DNA of 49,542 nucleotides from Bacteroidota bacterium (GTDB taxonomy: Bacteria; Bacteroidota; Bacteroidia; Flavobacteriales_F; PHOS-HE28): NCBI GenBank assembly GCA_018266475.1, contig JAFEAI010000251.1, positions 1-49,542 of the forward strand. The letters are read 5' to 3'. Positions 25,644 to 33,241 of the stretch are shown piece by piece. A program made the translations under genes and the position numbers. The notes below the pieces were generated by a model that made no database searches, was not told the origin of the DNA, and was given only the letters and a program-made list of their open reading frames with translations. Within the stretch, counting starts at the first letter, position 1. Each line of letters begins with the position of its first letter.

Positions 25644-27116
25644 TCGCCATCCATTTTCCTGCGCAACCACATGATAACCGGGGAGCATAGGGTCGGAGGG
25701 GTCCAATACCACTACGGCGCCAGCGCCCAGCGTAACTAAGGAATCCAAGGGGACCCGCTCCTTGGGGCCATAGGCCCATCCTTTTCGGTTCAGGAACAAC
25801 AAAGCACCATCAGGTGTGGGGTCGCCAATTACCAGCATGCGTTCGGCAAGGGGAATAGCGTGGGCTTGCAACACGGCTTGCCCCCGGTTCTCCAATGCGG
25901 TGGAAACAGTGAAGGCATCGGCCGCGGCATAGCGTCGCTCGAGATTCTGCAATGCGAGCAACAACCCCATTAGGGCCAGCCCCGGCATGGCAATGGACAA
26001 TATGGGCAGGCCCCAGCGGTGCGGGGCCAGGGAGCGAAGCCCGCAAAGGCCCCATAGGGCGATGAAAATGAAAACGGGCGCGATGGTGAGCATGTAGTAG
26101 TCGTGATCCGAAAACTTGCGAAAGAACAGCGCCACATACCCTGCGAGCGCGGCGATGAGGAAGAGCAGCCAATAACCGCTCCGGGACGGTAGCCGCCGCA
26201 GCAGCAGGATACAGGACGCGAAGAGTCCTAGCAATACATGCCAAGTGGTGGGATGATGATACTTGGTCCACCAATAGTCGGTGATTAGGCCGAATGTTGA
26301 GCGGACCTGTGCGGGTGACATCTCCCAGATGGGCTCCGACCAGGTCATGAAGTAGTGGGTATCGTATGCCTTGTTGTACAGGATGGCATAGCCATGCCAA
26401 AGCACGCAGAGCAATACCCCGAACAATCCCGTTAGCAGCGTGAACCGGTCAGGTTTCTTCCGGGTGGCCATTGCTTGCAGCACCACAACACCAAGTGCCG
26501 AAAGGAGATATAGACCTGCTGGCGCCTTAAGCAATCCGGCCAAGGTGAGCAGGGCCAGACCGGTGCCGACGGCCCTTCGGGAAGGGTGTGCTTCCAAGCG
26601 ATCGGTCAGTATGCACATCCCGGCCACCGCAGATCCATAGGCAGCCGCGTCCGGTAAGTAGTTTGCCGCGTAATACACCACCACGCTTGAGGAGAACATC
26701 CAGAGTGAAAATCCGGTTCCGGCGATCATGGATCCCAGCCAGCGTGAGGCAGTGCGCGCCAGGACCACATGGCCGAACAGAACGAACCCCAGGTTCACGG
26801 ACCGTAATGCCTGGTACGGGACGCCGATCGTGTTGCGGGCCAGGGCAAGCAAATAGTAAAGTACGGGAAATTCTGCGGCGGCCCTGCCATTCACAGGTGC
26901 TTCGCGCAGGCTGTACACCGCAGGGTCAAGGAATGACCAGGAAGGCCTTCCATAGTTCATCAAAAAGGAGATGGAATCCGTTTGGCGGATGAAATGGATC
27001 CCACGCGGCGCCGAGAAAAGAATATCAGGCAGGTAGAACCATGCACCCGTCAACAGAAATACGGATACGGGAATGAGGATTGCGGGTGGTTGGCGGAATC
27101 CTGTGGGCAATCGCAT
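25614..27116 (-). CDS. GT-C type integral-membrane glycosyltransferase
   Basis: A 500-residue protein with about ten or more membrane helices and a soluble C-terminal tail from about residue 410. The first periplasmic loop has HFIRQTDSISFL near residue 41, where GT-C enzymes (ArnT/PMT-like) carry the catalytic acidic residue, and a second acidic loop, YYAANYLPDAAAYG, near 148. It probably transfers a sugar from a lipid carrier on the outer face of the inner membrane. GC content is lower than neighbouring genes. It is near but not in the polysaccharide operon, on the opposite strand. It overlaps the convergent T9SS gene by 30 bp. Acceptor unknown. Confidence 0.78.
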   Translation of the reverse strand: MRLPTGFRQPPAILIPVSVFLLTGAWFYLPDILFSAPRGIHFIRQTDSISFLMNYGRPSWSFLDPAVYSLREAPVNGRAAAEFPVLYYLLALARNTIGVPYQALRSVNLGFVLFGHVVLARTASRWLGSMIAGTGFSLWMFSSSVVVYYAANYLPDAAAYGSAVAGMCILTDRLEAHPSRRAVGTGLALLTLAGLLKAPAGLYLLSALGVVVLQAMATRKKPDRFTLLTGLFGVLLCVLWHGYAILYNKAYDTHYFMTWSEPIWEMSPAQVRSTFGLITDYWWTKYHHPTTWHVLLGLFASCILLLRRLPSRSGYWLLFLIAALAGYVALFFRKFSDHDYYMLTIAPVFIFIALWGLCGLRSLAPHRWGLPILSIAMPGLALMGLLLALQNLERRYAAADAFTVSTALENRGQAVLQAHAIPLAERMLVIGDPTPDGALLFLNRKGWAYGPKERVPLDSLVTLGAGAVVVLDPSDPMLPGYHVVAQENGWRLFLHDGDNR

Positions 27117-27248
27117 GGTGTGCGCCGAAGGTCGGTGATCCAGCCGGACATTTCATGCCCGGAAGAAAATATCATGGGGCATTTGGAAATCAGATGCGAT
27201 ATTGGCACTCCTCGAAGGCGGGTGGTTTTCCGCGCCGCTTTATACCCC

Positions 27249-27959
27249 ATGTCCATAGACACCGCCATTATCCCCATGCTGCGGGCCCTGCACATTGCGG
27301 CAGGCGCCATGGCGCTGCTGGCGGCTCCCCTGGCCATGGCGGCGTACAAGGGCGGCGATTGGCACCGGCGCTGGGGCAAGGTGTTTTTTTACGGCATGGC
27401 GGTGGTGTGCGCCACGGCCATCGTGCTGGGCATACTGAAGCCCGCCAACGTGTGGCTGGCCTTGATGGCCGTGTTCAGCTTCCACCTGGCCGCATCCGGC
27501 TACCGGGCGCTCTACCTGAAGAAGCTGCACAAGGGCATGGCGCCGCAGCGGACGGACCTGGTGCTGCATGGCGTGGCCGCCGTGGTGAACGGGGGCCTGC
27601 TGATCTGGGGCATGTCGCACCTGTTGATGGGCAGTTTCAACGAGCAGGCGGTGCTCTTCACCCTCATTGGCCTGCCCGGTACGGCGTGGGTGCTCCACGG
27701 CTTCATGCAGTTCAACCGCCACCAACAGGACAAGCGCCGTTGGCTCTATGGCCACATCATCGGGTTCCTGGGGGCATACGTGGCGGCGCTTACGGCCTTC
27801 AGCGCGGTGAACCTCACCCTGATAAAGCCGGAATGGCTGCGCCTGGCCTGGCCTTCCATTATCGGCGGGGCGGTGATGGTGCTGTGGGTGGTGCGGCTCA
27901 AGCGCCGCTTTGCCAACGGGGAGCACTTGCGCAGCTTTGCCAAGGTGCGCATCCGGTAG
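27249..27959 (+). CDS. DUF2306-like multi-pass membrane protein
   Basis: A 236-residue protein with about seven membrane helices. The early pattern LRALHIAAGAMALLAAP, KGGDWHRRWGKVFFYGMAV (residues about 33-51) is like the KGxxxHRxxG signature of DUF2306 proteins, and several His residues in helices (LHIAAG, FHLAASGY, VLHGVAA) could bind haem or metal. No function is assigned to the family. Met at 27249 is chosen; the long upstream frame overlaps the GT-C gene. The 132-bp divergent gap before it holds no feature I can name. Confidence 0.72.
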   Translation: MSIDTAIIPMLRALHIAAGAMALLAAPLAMAAYKGGDWHRRWGKVFFYGMAVVCATAIVLGILKPANVWLALMAVFSFHLAASGYRALYLKKLHKGMAPQRTDLVLHGVAAVVNGGLLIWGMSHLLMGSFNEQAVLFTLIGLPGTAWVLHGFMQFNRHQQDKRRWLYGHIIGFLGAYVAALTAFSAVNLTLIKPEWLRLAWPSIIGGAVMVLWVVRLKRRFANGEHLRSFAKVRIR

Positions 27960-27983
27960 GCCATGCGGATGGAACACGTTCCC

Positions 27984-28057
27984 TTTATCGGTGTGCATCC
28001 GTGTGGATCCGTGGTTCAAGTCGCCATATCCATGCGCCGCCAGGCGCATGGATAATA
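27984..28057 (+). repeat. Second, shorter copy of the ATCCGTG/hairpin intergenic module
   Basis: GCATCCGTGTGGATCCGTGG and TTCAAG, then an 11-bp variable spacer, then the hairpin CATGCGCC-GCCA-GGCGCATG (28031-28050) and GGATAATACCC. The same order, spacing and hairpin occur at 1829-1895 in the same orientation; the stretch after the hairpin differs by one base. The outer arms of the larger element are missing here. Confidence 0.8.
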
Positions 28058-28101
28058 CCCGAGCGCCCGTAGCCCCCGGGTTTTCCGGCGGCCAAAGCCC
28101 C

Positions 28102-28109
28102 TACTTTTG
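28102..28109 (+). promoter_or_regulatory. -7 promoter element of the polysaccharide operon
   Basis: TACTTTTG matches TAnnTTTG exactly and ends eight bases before the ATG of the deacetylase gene, so the transcript is probably leaderless or nearly so. No TTTG at the -33 position; TTTT lies at 28081-28084. Confidence 0.5.
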
Positions 28110-28117
28110 CGGGCTGC

Positions 28118-28975
28118 ATGCAACGCTCGGTCTTCACCGTGGACGTGGAGGAATGGTTCCACATCCTGGACGTGCCCTCCACGCCGCCGCTCACGGCATG
28201 GGCGGGCCTGCCGTCGCGCGTGGAGGCCAGCTTCCGCAGCATGCTGGACGTGTTCGCGGAAAAACGGGTGCGCACCACCTTGTTCTTCCTGGCCTGGGTG
28301 GCGGAGCGCTACCCGCACCTGGTGCGCGAAGCATTGGCCGGCGGCCATGAAGTTGCCTCGCACGGCTATGCGCACCAGCTGGTGTATACGCAGGACCGTG
28401 CCACCTTCCTGGCCGACATCACCAAGGCGAAGGACATCATTGAGCAAGCCGCAGGCACCGCTGTGCGCGGGTACCGTGCGCCGGGCTTTTCCGTTACCAA
28501 GGCAACGCCCTGGTTCTTTGATGCCGTGGCGGAGGCCGGGCATGCCTACGATTCATCCATCTTTCCCGGCGAACGCGGCCATGGCGGCCTGCCGGGGGCC
28601 AAGGCCGTGCCGCACATTGTGCCTACGGAGCATGGCCGCCTGGTGGAGTTCCCCATTTCGCTCGCTTCCATGTGCGGCAAGCCGATGTATTTCTTCGGGG
28701 GCGGCTACCTCCGTTTCTTTCCCTACAGCCTTATCCGTTCCAAGGCCAAGGCGGTGCTGGCGGAACAGCGCCCCGTGGTGTTCTACCTGCATCCGCGCGA
28801 GGTGGATCCCGGCCATCCGCGGTTGGCCATGGGCGCCAAGCGCCGCTTCATGACCTACCACAACCTGCGCAGCACCATGCCCAAGATGCGCCGCCTGCTG
28901 GGCGATCTGCCCATGGCCACCTTCGGCGAACTGATGGATGCGGGCATCGCCGGAACCAGCCCTGCAAAGGCATGA
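28118..28975 (+). CDS. Polysaccharide deacetylase (NodB-type, DUF3473-like C-terminus)
   Basis: A 285-residue enzyme that probably removes N-acetyl groups from a surface glycan or its lipid-linked precursor. It begins directly with VDVEEWFHI, holding the catalytic base and metal-binding acid; HGYAH supplies His82 and His86; YRAPGFSVTKATPWFFDAV near 125 is the conserved arginine region, and VFYLHPREVDP near 225 provides the late histidine. This layout is the one found in exopolysaccharide loci of the XrtA/PEP-CTERM type, though no exosortase is present. First gene of the plus-strand operon; its stop overlaps the next start (ATGA). Confidence 0.9.
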   Translation: MQRSVFTVDVEEWFHILDVPSTPPLTAWAGLPSRVEASFRSMLDVFAEKRVRTTLFFLAWVAERYPHLVREALAGGHEVASHGYAHQLVYTQDRATFLADITKAKDIIEQAAGTAVRGYRAPGFSVTKATPWFFDAVAEAGHAYDSSIFPGERGHGGLPGAKAVPHIVPTEHGRLVEFPISLASMCGKPMYFFGGGYLRFFPYSLIRSKAKAVLAEQRPVVFYLHPREVDPGHPRLAMGAKRRFMTYHNLRSTMPKMRRLLGDLPMATFGELMDAGIAGTSPAKA

Positions 28976-30042
28976 AGAAGGTGCTTTTCCTGTACACGGA
29001 GATCGCGCCGTACCTGATCGCCTGCGTGGAGCGGTTGGTGAAGGACCATGGTGCGGAGGTGCATATTGTGCGCTGGCCCGTGAACGATGAGGCGCCGTTC
29101 GAGTTCAGTGAACGGGACGGGATCACCCTGCATGACCGGAAGGAATTCACCGTGGCCTCGCTGCGGCGGTTCGCGGCACAGCTTGCACCGGACATCCTGC
29201 TGATCAGCGGCTGGGTGGACAAGGCCTACCTGCGTGCGGGCCGCGATGCGGTGAAGCGGGGCATCCCCTCGGTGATGATCAGTGATACCGCATGGCGCGG
29301 CGGCGCACGGCAGTGGGCGGCGGTGGCTGCGGCACGCGTGTGGGTGGGCCGCACCTTCACCCATGCCTGGGTAACGGGCAAGGCGCAGGCGCGCTATGCC
29401 CACTACCTCGGCTTTCCCAAGGAACGCACCAAGCTCGGGTTCTACTCGGCCGACATCGACCGGTTCAGCCCGCTGGCGCAGCGGTTCCGGCAGGACCGCC
29501 CGGCGCACTACCCGCATCGTTTCCTGTGCGTGGCGCGCTACATCCCCAGCAAGGGCCACCAGTACATGCTGGAGGCCTTCGCGGAATTGTGCGATGCGGG
29601 CCGGGCCGGCGACTGGGAACTGTGGTGCATCGGCACCGGCGAACTGTACCCCATGCCGTTCCGCCATCCCCGGGTGAAGCACTTGGGGTTTGTGCAGGCC
29701 GAGGAGGTATGGAAGTACATGGAGCAATGCGGCGTGTTCATCCTGCCCAGCTTGTACGAGCCCTGGGGCGTGGTGGTGCATGAGCACGCAGCGGCGGGCC
29801 TTCCCCTGCTGCTGAGCAACGCCGTGGGCGCCAGGCACCGCTTCCTGCGGGAGGGGAAGAACGGCTGGTGCTTCAAGGCGGGGGACAAGGAAAGCCTGAA
29901 GGACGCACTGGGCAAGGCCATGGCCACGCCCGATGCGGAGCTGCTCCGCATGGGCGTGCGCAGCGCGGAACTCGCCATGGCATGGGGGCCCGCGCAGTGG
30001 GCGGCCACCCTGATGGAACTGATCCCCGAACGCCATGGATAA
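28972..30042 (+). CDS. Glycosyltransferase family 4 (GT-B fold)
   Basis: A 356-residue cytoplasmic glycosyltransferase. The N-terminal Rossmann domain starts MKKVLFLYTEIAPYL; the nucleotide-sugar site shows RFLCVARYIPSKGHQYMLEA near residue 180 and the E-x7-E motif in LPSLYEPWGVVVHEHAAAG near 258. The donor and acceptor sugars cannot be predicted. Start and stop overlap the neighbouring genes by 4 and 8 bases, so translation is coupled along the operon. Confidence 0.88.
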   Translation: MKKVLFLYTEIAPYLIACVERLVKDHGAEVHIVRWPVNDEAPFEFSERDGITLHDRKEFTVASLRRFAAQLAPDILLISGWVDKAYLRAGRDAVKRGIPSVMISDTAWRGGARQWAAVAAARVWVGRTFTHAWVTGKAQARYAHYLGFPKERTKLGFYSADIDRFSPLAQRFRQDRPAHYPHRFLCVARYIPSKGHQYMLEAFAELCDAGRAGDWELWCIGTGELYPMPFRHPRVKHLGFVQAEEVWKYMEQCGVFILPSLYEPWGVVVHEHAAAGLPLLLSNAVGARHRFLREGKNGWCFKAGDKESLKDALGKAMATPDAELLRMGVRSAELAMAWGPAQWAATLMELIPERHG

Positions 30043-31174
30043 GCCCAAGGTGCTCGTGTTCATCGACTGGTACCTGCCGGGCTACAAGGCGGGCGGGCCC
30101 GTACGCAGCCTGGCCAATCTGGTGGACCACCTGCGCGACCGCATCGACTTCCACATCGTAACGCGCAACACGGACTACACGGAAAACGCGCCGTATGCAG
30201 GCATTACGCCGGATGCGTGGACCACCTTGCCCGGCGGTGAAAAGGCCTGGTATGCCTCGGAGGCTGGCGTTTCGCGCAAGGCGTGGAAGCGCATCCTGAA
30301 GGAAACGGGCTGCGATGCGATCTACATCAACGGACTGTATTCCTGGTGGTTCAACATCATCCCATTGTGGTTGTCGCGCGGCATGGGCGTGCGGCGCGTG
30401 GTGGCCGTGCGCGGCATGCTGGCCGGCGGCGCCATGCGCCACGGAGCGCTGAAGAAGCTGCTGTTCCTGTCGCTTGCGCGGGCATTGGACCTGTACAAGG
30501 GCGTGCGGTTCCAGGCCACCAATGAGGAAGAGGCGAAGGACATCCGCCTGTACATCCTGAAGCATGCGGAGGTGCGGGTGGTGCCCAACCTTGCGCGCAA
30601 GGTGGTGGCGGCCGTGCAGCCGATCGCCAAGGCCGCCGGGGCGCTCAGGCTGGTGAGCGTGGCCCGCATCGCCGTGGAGAAGAACACGCTGTTGGCCATT
30701 GCGTGCTTGAGGCACGTGAAGGGCCAAGTGCAATTCAACCTGTACGGCCCCGTGTACGATGGGGCCTATTGGGCGAAGTGCCAGGCGGCGATCGCGGAAC
30801 TGCCGGCCAATGTGGCGGTGAAGCACGCGGGCACCGTGCCGCCGGCGGACGTGCCCATGGTGCTTGCGGCGCACCATGCGCTTTTCATGCCCAGCGCGGG
30901 TGAGAATTTCGGGCATACCATGCTGGAGGCGCTTTCCGCTGGCAGGCCGCTGCTGATCAGCGACCGCACGCCCTGGCGCAACCTTGCACAGGACCACGCC
31001 GGCTGGGACCTGCCCTTGGACCGGCCGGAGGTGTTCACGGAAGCCGTGGAACGCCTGTGTGCAATGGACCAGCAGGAATATGGCCAATGGTCGGGGGGGG
31101 CGCTTGCCCGTGCAAAGAGATGCTTGGATGATGCAGGGCCGATGGAGGCGAGCATGGGGCTGTTCGAAGCGTGA
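30035..31174 (+). CDS. Glycosyltransferase family 4 (GT-B fold)
   Basis: A 379-residue enzyme. FIDWYLPGYKAGGPVRSLAN at residues 9-28 is the acceptor-side glycine loop of GT4 enzymes; RLVSVARIAVEKNTLLAI near 208 is the donor domain start, and FMPSAGENFGHTMLEALSAG near 287 holds the E-x7-E motif. Probably adds a sugar to a lipid-linked oligosaccharide. It overlaps the previous gene by eight bases. After it, the operon is interrupted by a 63-bp gap and the toxin-antitoxin pair. Confidence 0.87.
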   Translation: MDKPKVLVFIDWYLPGYKAGGPVRSLANLVDHLRDRIDFHIVTRNTDYTENAPYAGITPDAWTTLPGGEKAWYASEAGVSRKAWKRILKETGCDAIYINGLYSWWFNIIPLWLSRGMGVRRVVAVRGMLAGGAMRHGALKKLLFLSLARALDLYKGVRFQATNEEEAKDIRLYILKHAEVRVVPNLARKVVAAVQPIAKAAGALRLVSVARIAVEKNTLLAIACLRHVKGQVQFNLYGPVYDGAYWAKCQAAIAELPANVAVKHAGTVPPADVPMVLAAHHALFMPSAGENFGHTMLEALSAGRPLLISDRTPWRNLAQDHAGWDLPLDRPEVFTEAVERLCAMDQQEYGQWSGGALARAKRCLDDAGPMEASMGLFEA

Positions 31175-31196
31175 GTTTATAAATTGGTCAATCGTC

Positions 31197-31204
31197 TATC
31201 TTTG
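31197..31204 (+). promoter_or_regulatory. -7 promoter element of the toxin-antitoxin pair
   Basis: TATCTTTG matches TAnnTTTG exactly, 33 nt before the antitoxin start. No good -33 TTTG. It would give the pair, and perhaps the genes after it, their own promoter inside the polysaccharide operon. Confidence 0.45.
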
Positions 31205-31237
31205 AGGCTGCCCTAAGGGACCTCTAAACAGCGTCAC

Positions 31238-31411
31238 ATGGTGTACAAGGTATCCAAGAAGACCACGAAACGCCAGTTCGACCTGATCTTGAAACGGCTA
31301 AAGGCGGGTCGTAAGCAGGGGAAAGGTGCTGATTTCACCGACCTCGTTGGGACGGCCCCGTTGCATATAGATCCAGTTAAATTCCAGCGGATGCTTCGCG
31401 ATGAGGAATGA
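31238..31411 (+). CDS. Small putative antitoxin of a PIN-domain toxin
   Basis: A 57-residue, Lys/Arg-rich frame, beginning MVYKVSKKTTKRQFDLILKR and ending HIDPVKFQRMLRDEE. The last 15 residues resemble the toxin-binding tail (D-P-x-x-F-Q-x-x-x-R-x-E) of VapB-like antitoxins; the basic N-terminal part could bind DNA but shows no recognised ribbon-helix-helix or AbrB motif. It overlaps the toxin start by 11 bases, the usual antitoxin-first arrangement. The assignment rests on position, size and tail. Confidence 0.68.
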   Translation: MVYKVSKKTTKRQFDLILKRLKAGRKQGKGADFTDLVGTAPLHIDPVKFQRMLRDEE

Positions 31412-31784
31412 ACGGATCGCACTGGACACGAACATTGTGTTGTACATACTTGCAGGAGATGCCGGCTTGAGTGACATGCTTAAGGGCAAGGACGTTGTGG
31501 CGAGCGCCATGGTGCGTATGGAAACAATGATTTATCATGGGAATGACATAGGTCATTTGGAACAAGTCGAGGATTTTTTGCAGCGATGTGAAATTGAAGA
31601 AATTCACCGATCGATCCAGGATATTGCGATCGACCTTAGGCTAAGGTACAAGTTGAAGCTCCCGGATGCGATCATTGGAGCAACCGCATTTCATTTGGCG
31701 ATTCCGCTGATCACAGCTGATAGAAGCTTCGCCAAGCTCAAACCGGGTTCAATGTTGTTCTGTACGGCGAATGACCAACTATAG
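31401..31784 (+). CDS. PIN-domain ribonuclease toxin, VapC-like
   Basis: A 127-residue protein with the four acidic residues of the PIN active site: Asp9 (ALDTNIVLYIL), Glu41 (VRMETMIYH), Asp89 (LKLPDAIIGATA) and Asp107 (LITADRSFAKL). Family members cleave tRNA or other RNAs when freed from the antitoxin. The gene is visibly AT-richer than its neighbours, suggesting recent acquisition. The start overlaps the antitoxin stop, and the last 14 bases overlap the start of the acetyltransferase gene in another frame. Confidence 0.9.
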   Translation: MRNERIALDTNIVLYILAGDAGLSDMLKGKDVVASAMVRMETMIYHGNDIGHLEQVEDFLQRCEIEEIHRSIQDIAIDLRLRYKLKLPDAIIGATAFHLAIPLITADRSFAKLKPGSMLFCTANDQL

Positions 31785-32394
31785 CACGGGCCAGAATGGA
31801 ATCCGCCCCCGCGCAGACCTCAGCCGGTTCAGCAATGCCGGGTTCCCCTTGGGCGCGGGCTTCATCAAGCGTACGCTCTGGTATTTCACCAACGCGTTGT
31901 TCTTCCTCAATCCCCTGTTTCCCTTCCGCTCGCCCAAGCCTTTCCTGCTGCGGCTCTTCGGCGCCAAGGTGGGCAAGGGCGTGGTGATCCACCCCGGGGT
32001 GAACATCAAGTTCCCGTGGAAGCTCACCATCGGCGACCATGTGTGGATCGGCCAGCGCGCCTGGTTGGACAACATCGATCAGCTTACCATCCACAGCAAC
32101 GTGGTGGTAAGCCAGGGCGCCAAGTTGATCCTGGGCAGCCACGACTACAAGAAACCCGACTACCCCACATTGTCCGGGCCCGTGGTGCTGGAGGAAGGCA
32201 GCTGGGTGGGTGCCGGCGCCATGGTCCTGGGCGGTGCCACCCTAAGGAGCCACGCCCTGCTGGCCGCGGGCAGCGTTACAGGCAAGGACCTGAAGGCGTA
32301 CACCATCTATCGGGGCAATCCGGCCATGCCGGTGCGTGGGCGGGTGATGCACGGCGAAGAGAAATTGCAGGATACACCGGAAGAAGGCGCATGA
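31771..32394 (+). CDS. WcaF-type polysaccharide O-acetyltransferase
   Basis: A 207-residue left-handed beta-helix (hexapeptide repeat) acyltransferase. RADLSRFSNAGF near residue 13 and ALFFLNPLFPFRSPKPFLLR mark the WcaF/colanic-acid group; hexapeptide coils run from about 68 to 185 (GVVIHPGVNIKFPWKLTIGD), and SHDY near 125 supplies the catalytic His. It probably acetylates a sugar of the surface polysaccharide. The first 13 residues look family-foreign, and the only start (31771) lies inside the toxin gene, so its translation initiates within transferred DNA. Its stop overlaps the GT2 start (ATGA). Confidence 0.88.
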   Translation: MTNYSTGQNGIRPRADLSRFSNAGFPLGAGFIKRTLWYFTNALFFLNPLFPFRSPKPFLLRLFGAKVGKGVVIHPGVNIKFPWKLTIGDHVWIGQRAWLDNIDQLTIHSNVVVSQGAKLILGSHDYKKPDYPTLSGPVVLEEGSWVGAGAMVLGGATLRSHALLAAGSVTGKDLKAYTIYRGNPAMPVRGRVMHGEEKLQDTPEEGA

Positions 32395-33155
32395 AGGTTT
32401 CCGTGATCACAGTGTGCTACAACGCCGCCAAGGAGATCGATGAGACCATCCGCAGCGTGATGGTGCAGGACCACGCGGACATTGAGCACATCGTGATCGA
32501 CGGGGGCAGCACCGACGGCACGCAGGAGCGCGTGCTGCGCTATGCTGAATGCATCGCCCAGTTCCGCAGCGCGCCCGATGACGGCGTGTACGATGCCATG
32601 AACAAGGGCCTCTGCCTGGCCACCGGCGAGGTGGTGGCCTTTGTGAACGCCGGGGACATGATGGCCACGCGCAACACCGTGAGCTACATGGTGAACGCAT
32701 TCCGGCAGGGCGGCGCCGACGTGATCTACGGCGATGCCCTGATGGTGGACCCCGCCGACATCACCAAGGTGAAGCGCTTCTGGAAGGGCGGGGAATACAA
32801 GCGTGAAAACTTCCGCACCGGTTGGATGCCGCCGCACCTAGGCACCTACATCCGGCGCAGCGCATACCAGCGGTACGGCCTGTTCAACACCGGGCTGCGC
32901 GTAAGCGCCGATTACGAGCTGATGTTCCGCTTCCTCTACAAGCACCGGCTGCCGGCCCGCTATGTGCCCAAGGTGCTGGTGCGCTTCCGCCTGGGCGGAG
33001 TGAGCAACCGCTCGCTGGGCCATGTGTGGCGGGCCAACCTGGAGGTGTACAGGGCCTGGCGGATGAACGGCGAACGCGTATCCCCGCTGATCGTGCTGCG
33101 CAAGCCGCTGCGCAAGCTGGGCCAAATGCTGCGCCGGGGCCCCTCCGCAATGTGA
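32391..33155 (+). CDS. Glycosyltransferase family 2
   Basis: A 254-residue GT-A enzyme: VSVITVCYNAAKEIDETIRS at the N-terminus, VIDGGSTDGT near residue 38 for nucleotide binding, VAFVNAGDMM as the DxD-equivalent region near 85, and SADYELMFRFLYKH near 172 with the catalytic-base position. No membrane helix. It probably adds a hexose or deoxyhexose to the growing glycan. Last gene of the operon; the M16 peptidase follows after 86 bp and is likely a separate unit. No polymerase, flippase or export gene is in the window. Confidence 0.9.
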   Translation: MKVSVITVCYNAAKEIDETIRSVMVQDHADIEHIVIDGGSTDGTQERVLRYAECIAQFRSAPDDGVYDAMNKGLCLATGEVVAFVNAGDMMATRNTVSYMVNAFRQGGADVIYGDALMVDPADITKVKRFWKGGEYKRENFRTGWMPPHLGTYIRRSAYQRYGLFNTGLRVSADYELMFRFLYKHRLPARYVPKVLVRFRLGGVSNRSLGHVWRANLEVYRAWRMNGERVSPLIVLRKPLRKLGQMLRRGPSAM

Positions 33156-33241
33156 CGGGCGGCGGTACCGGTGCCCCGCCGGGCACGTACATTTATCGCG
33201 CAACCACCACCGTAGGTGCCCTGCATCCAATCCCCAACGCC

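Noticed and set aside
28672-30042. A longer frame for the first GT4 gene, starting inside the deacetylase gene
   Set aside because: The extension overlaps the deacetylase domain in another frame, while Met at 28972 gives the normal GT4 N-terminus and an ATGA junction.
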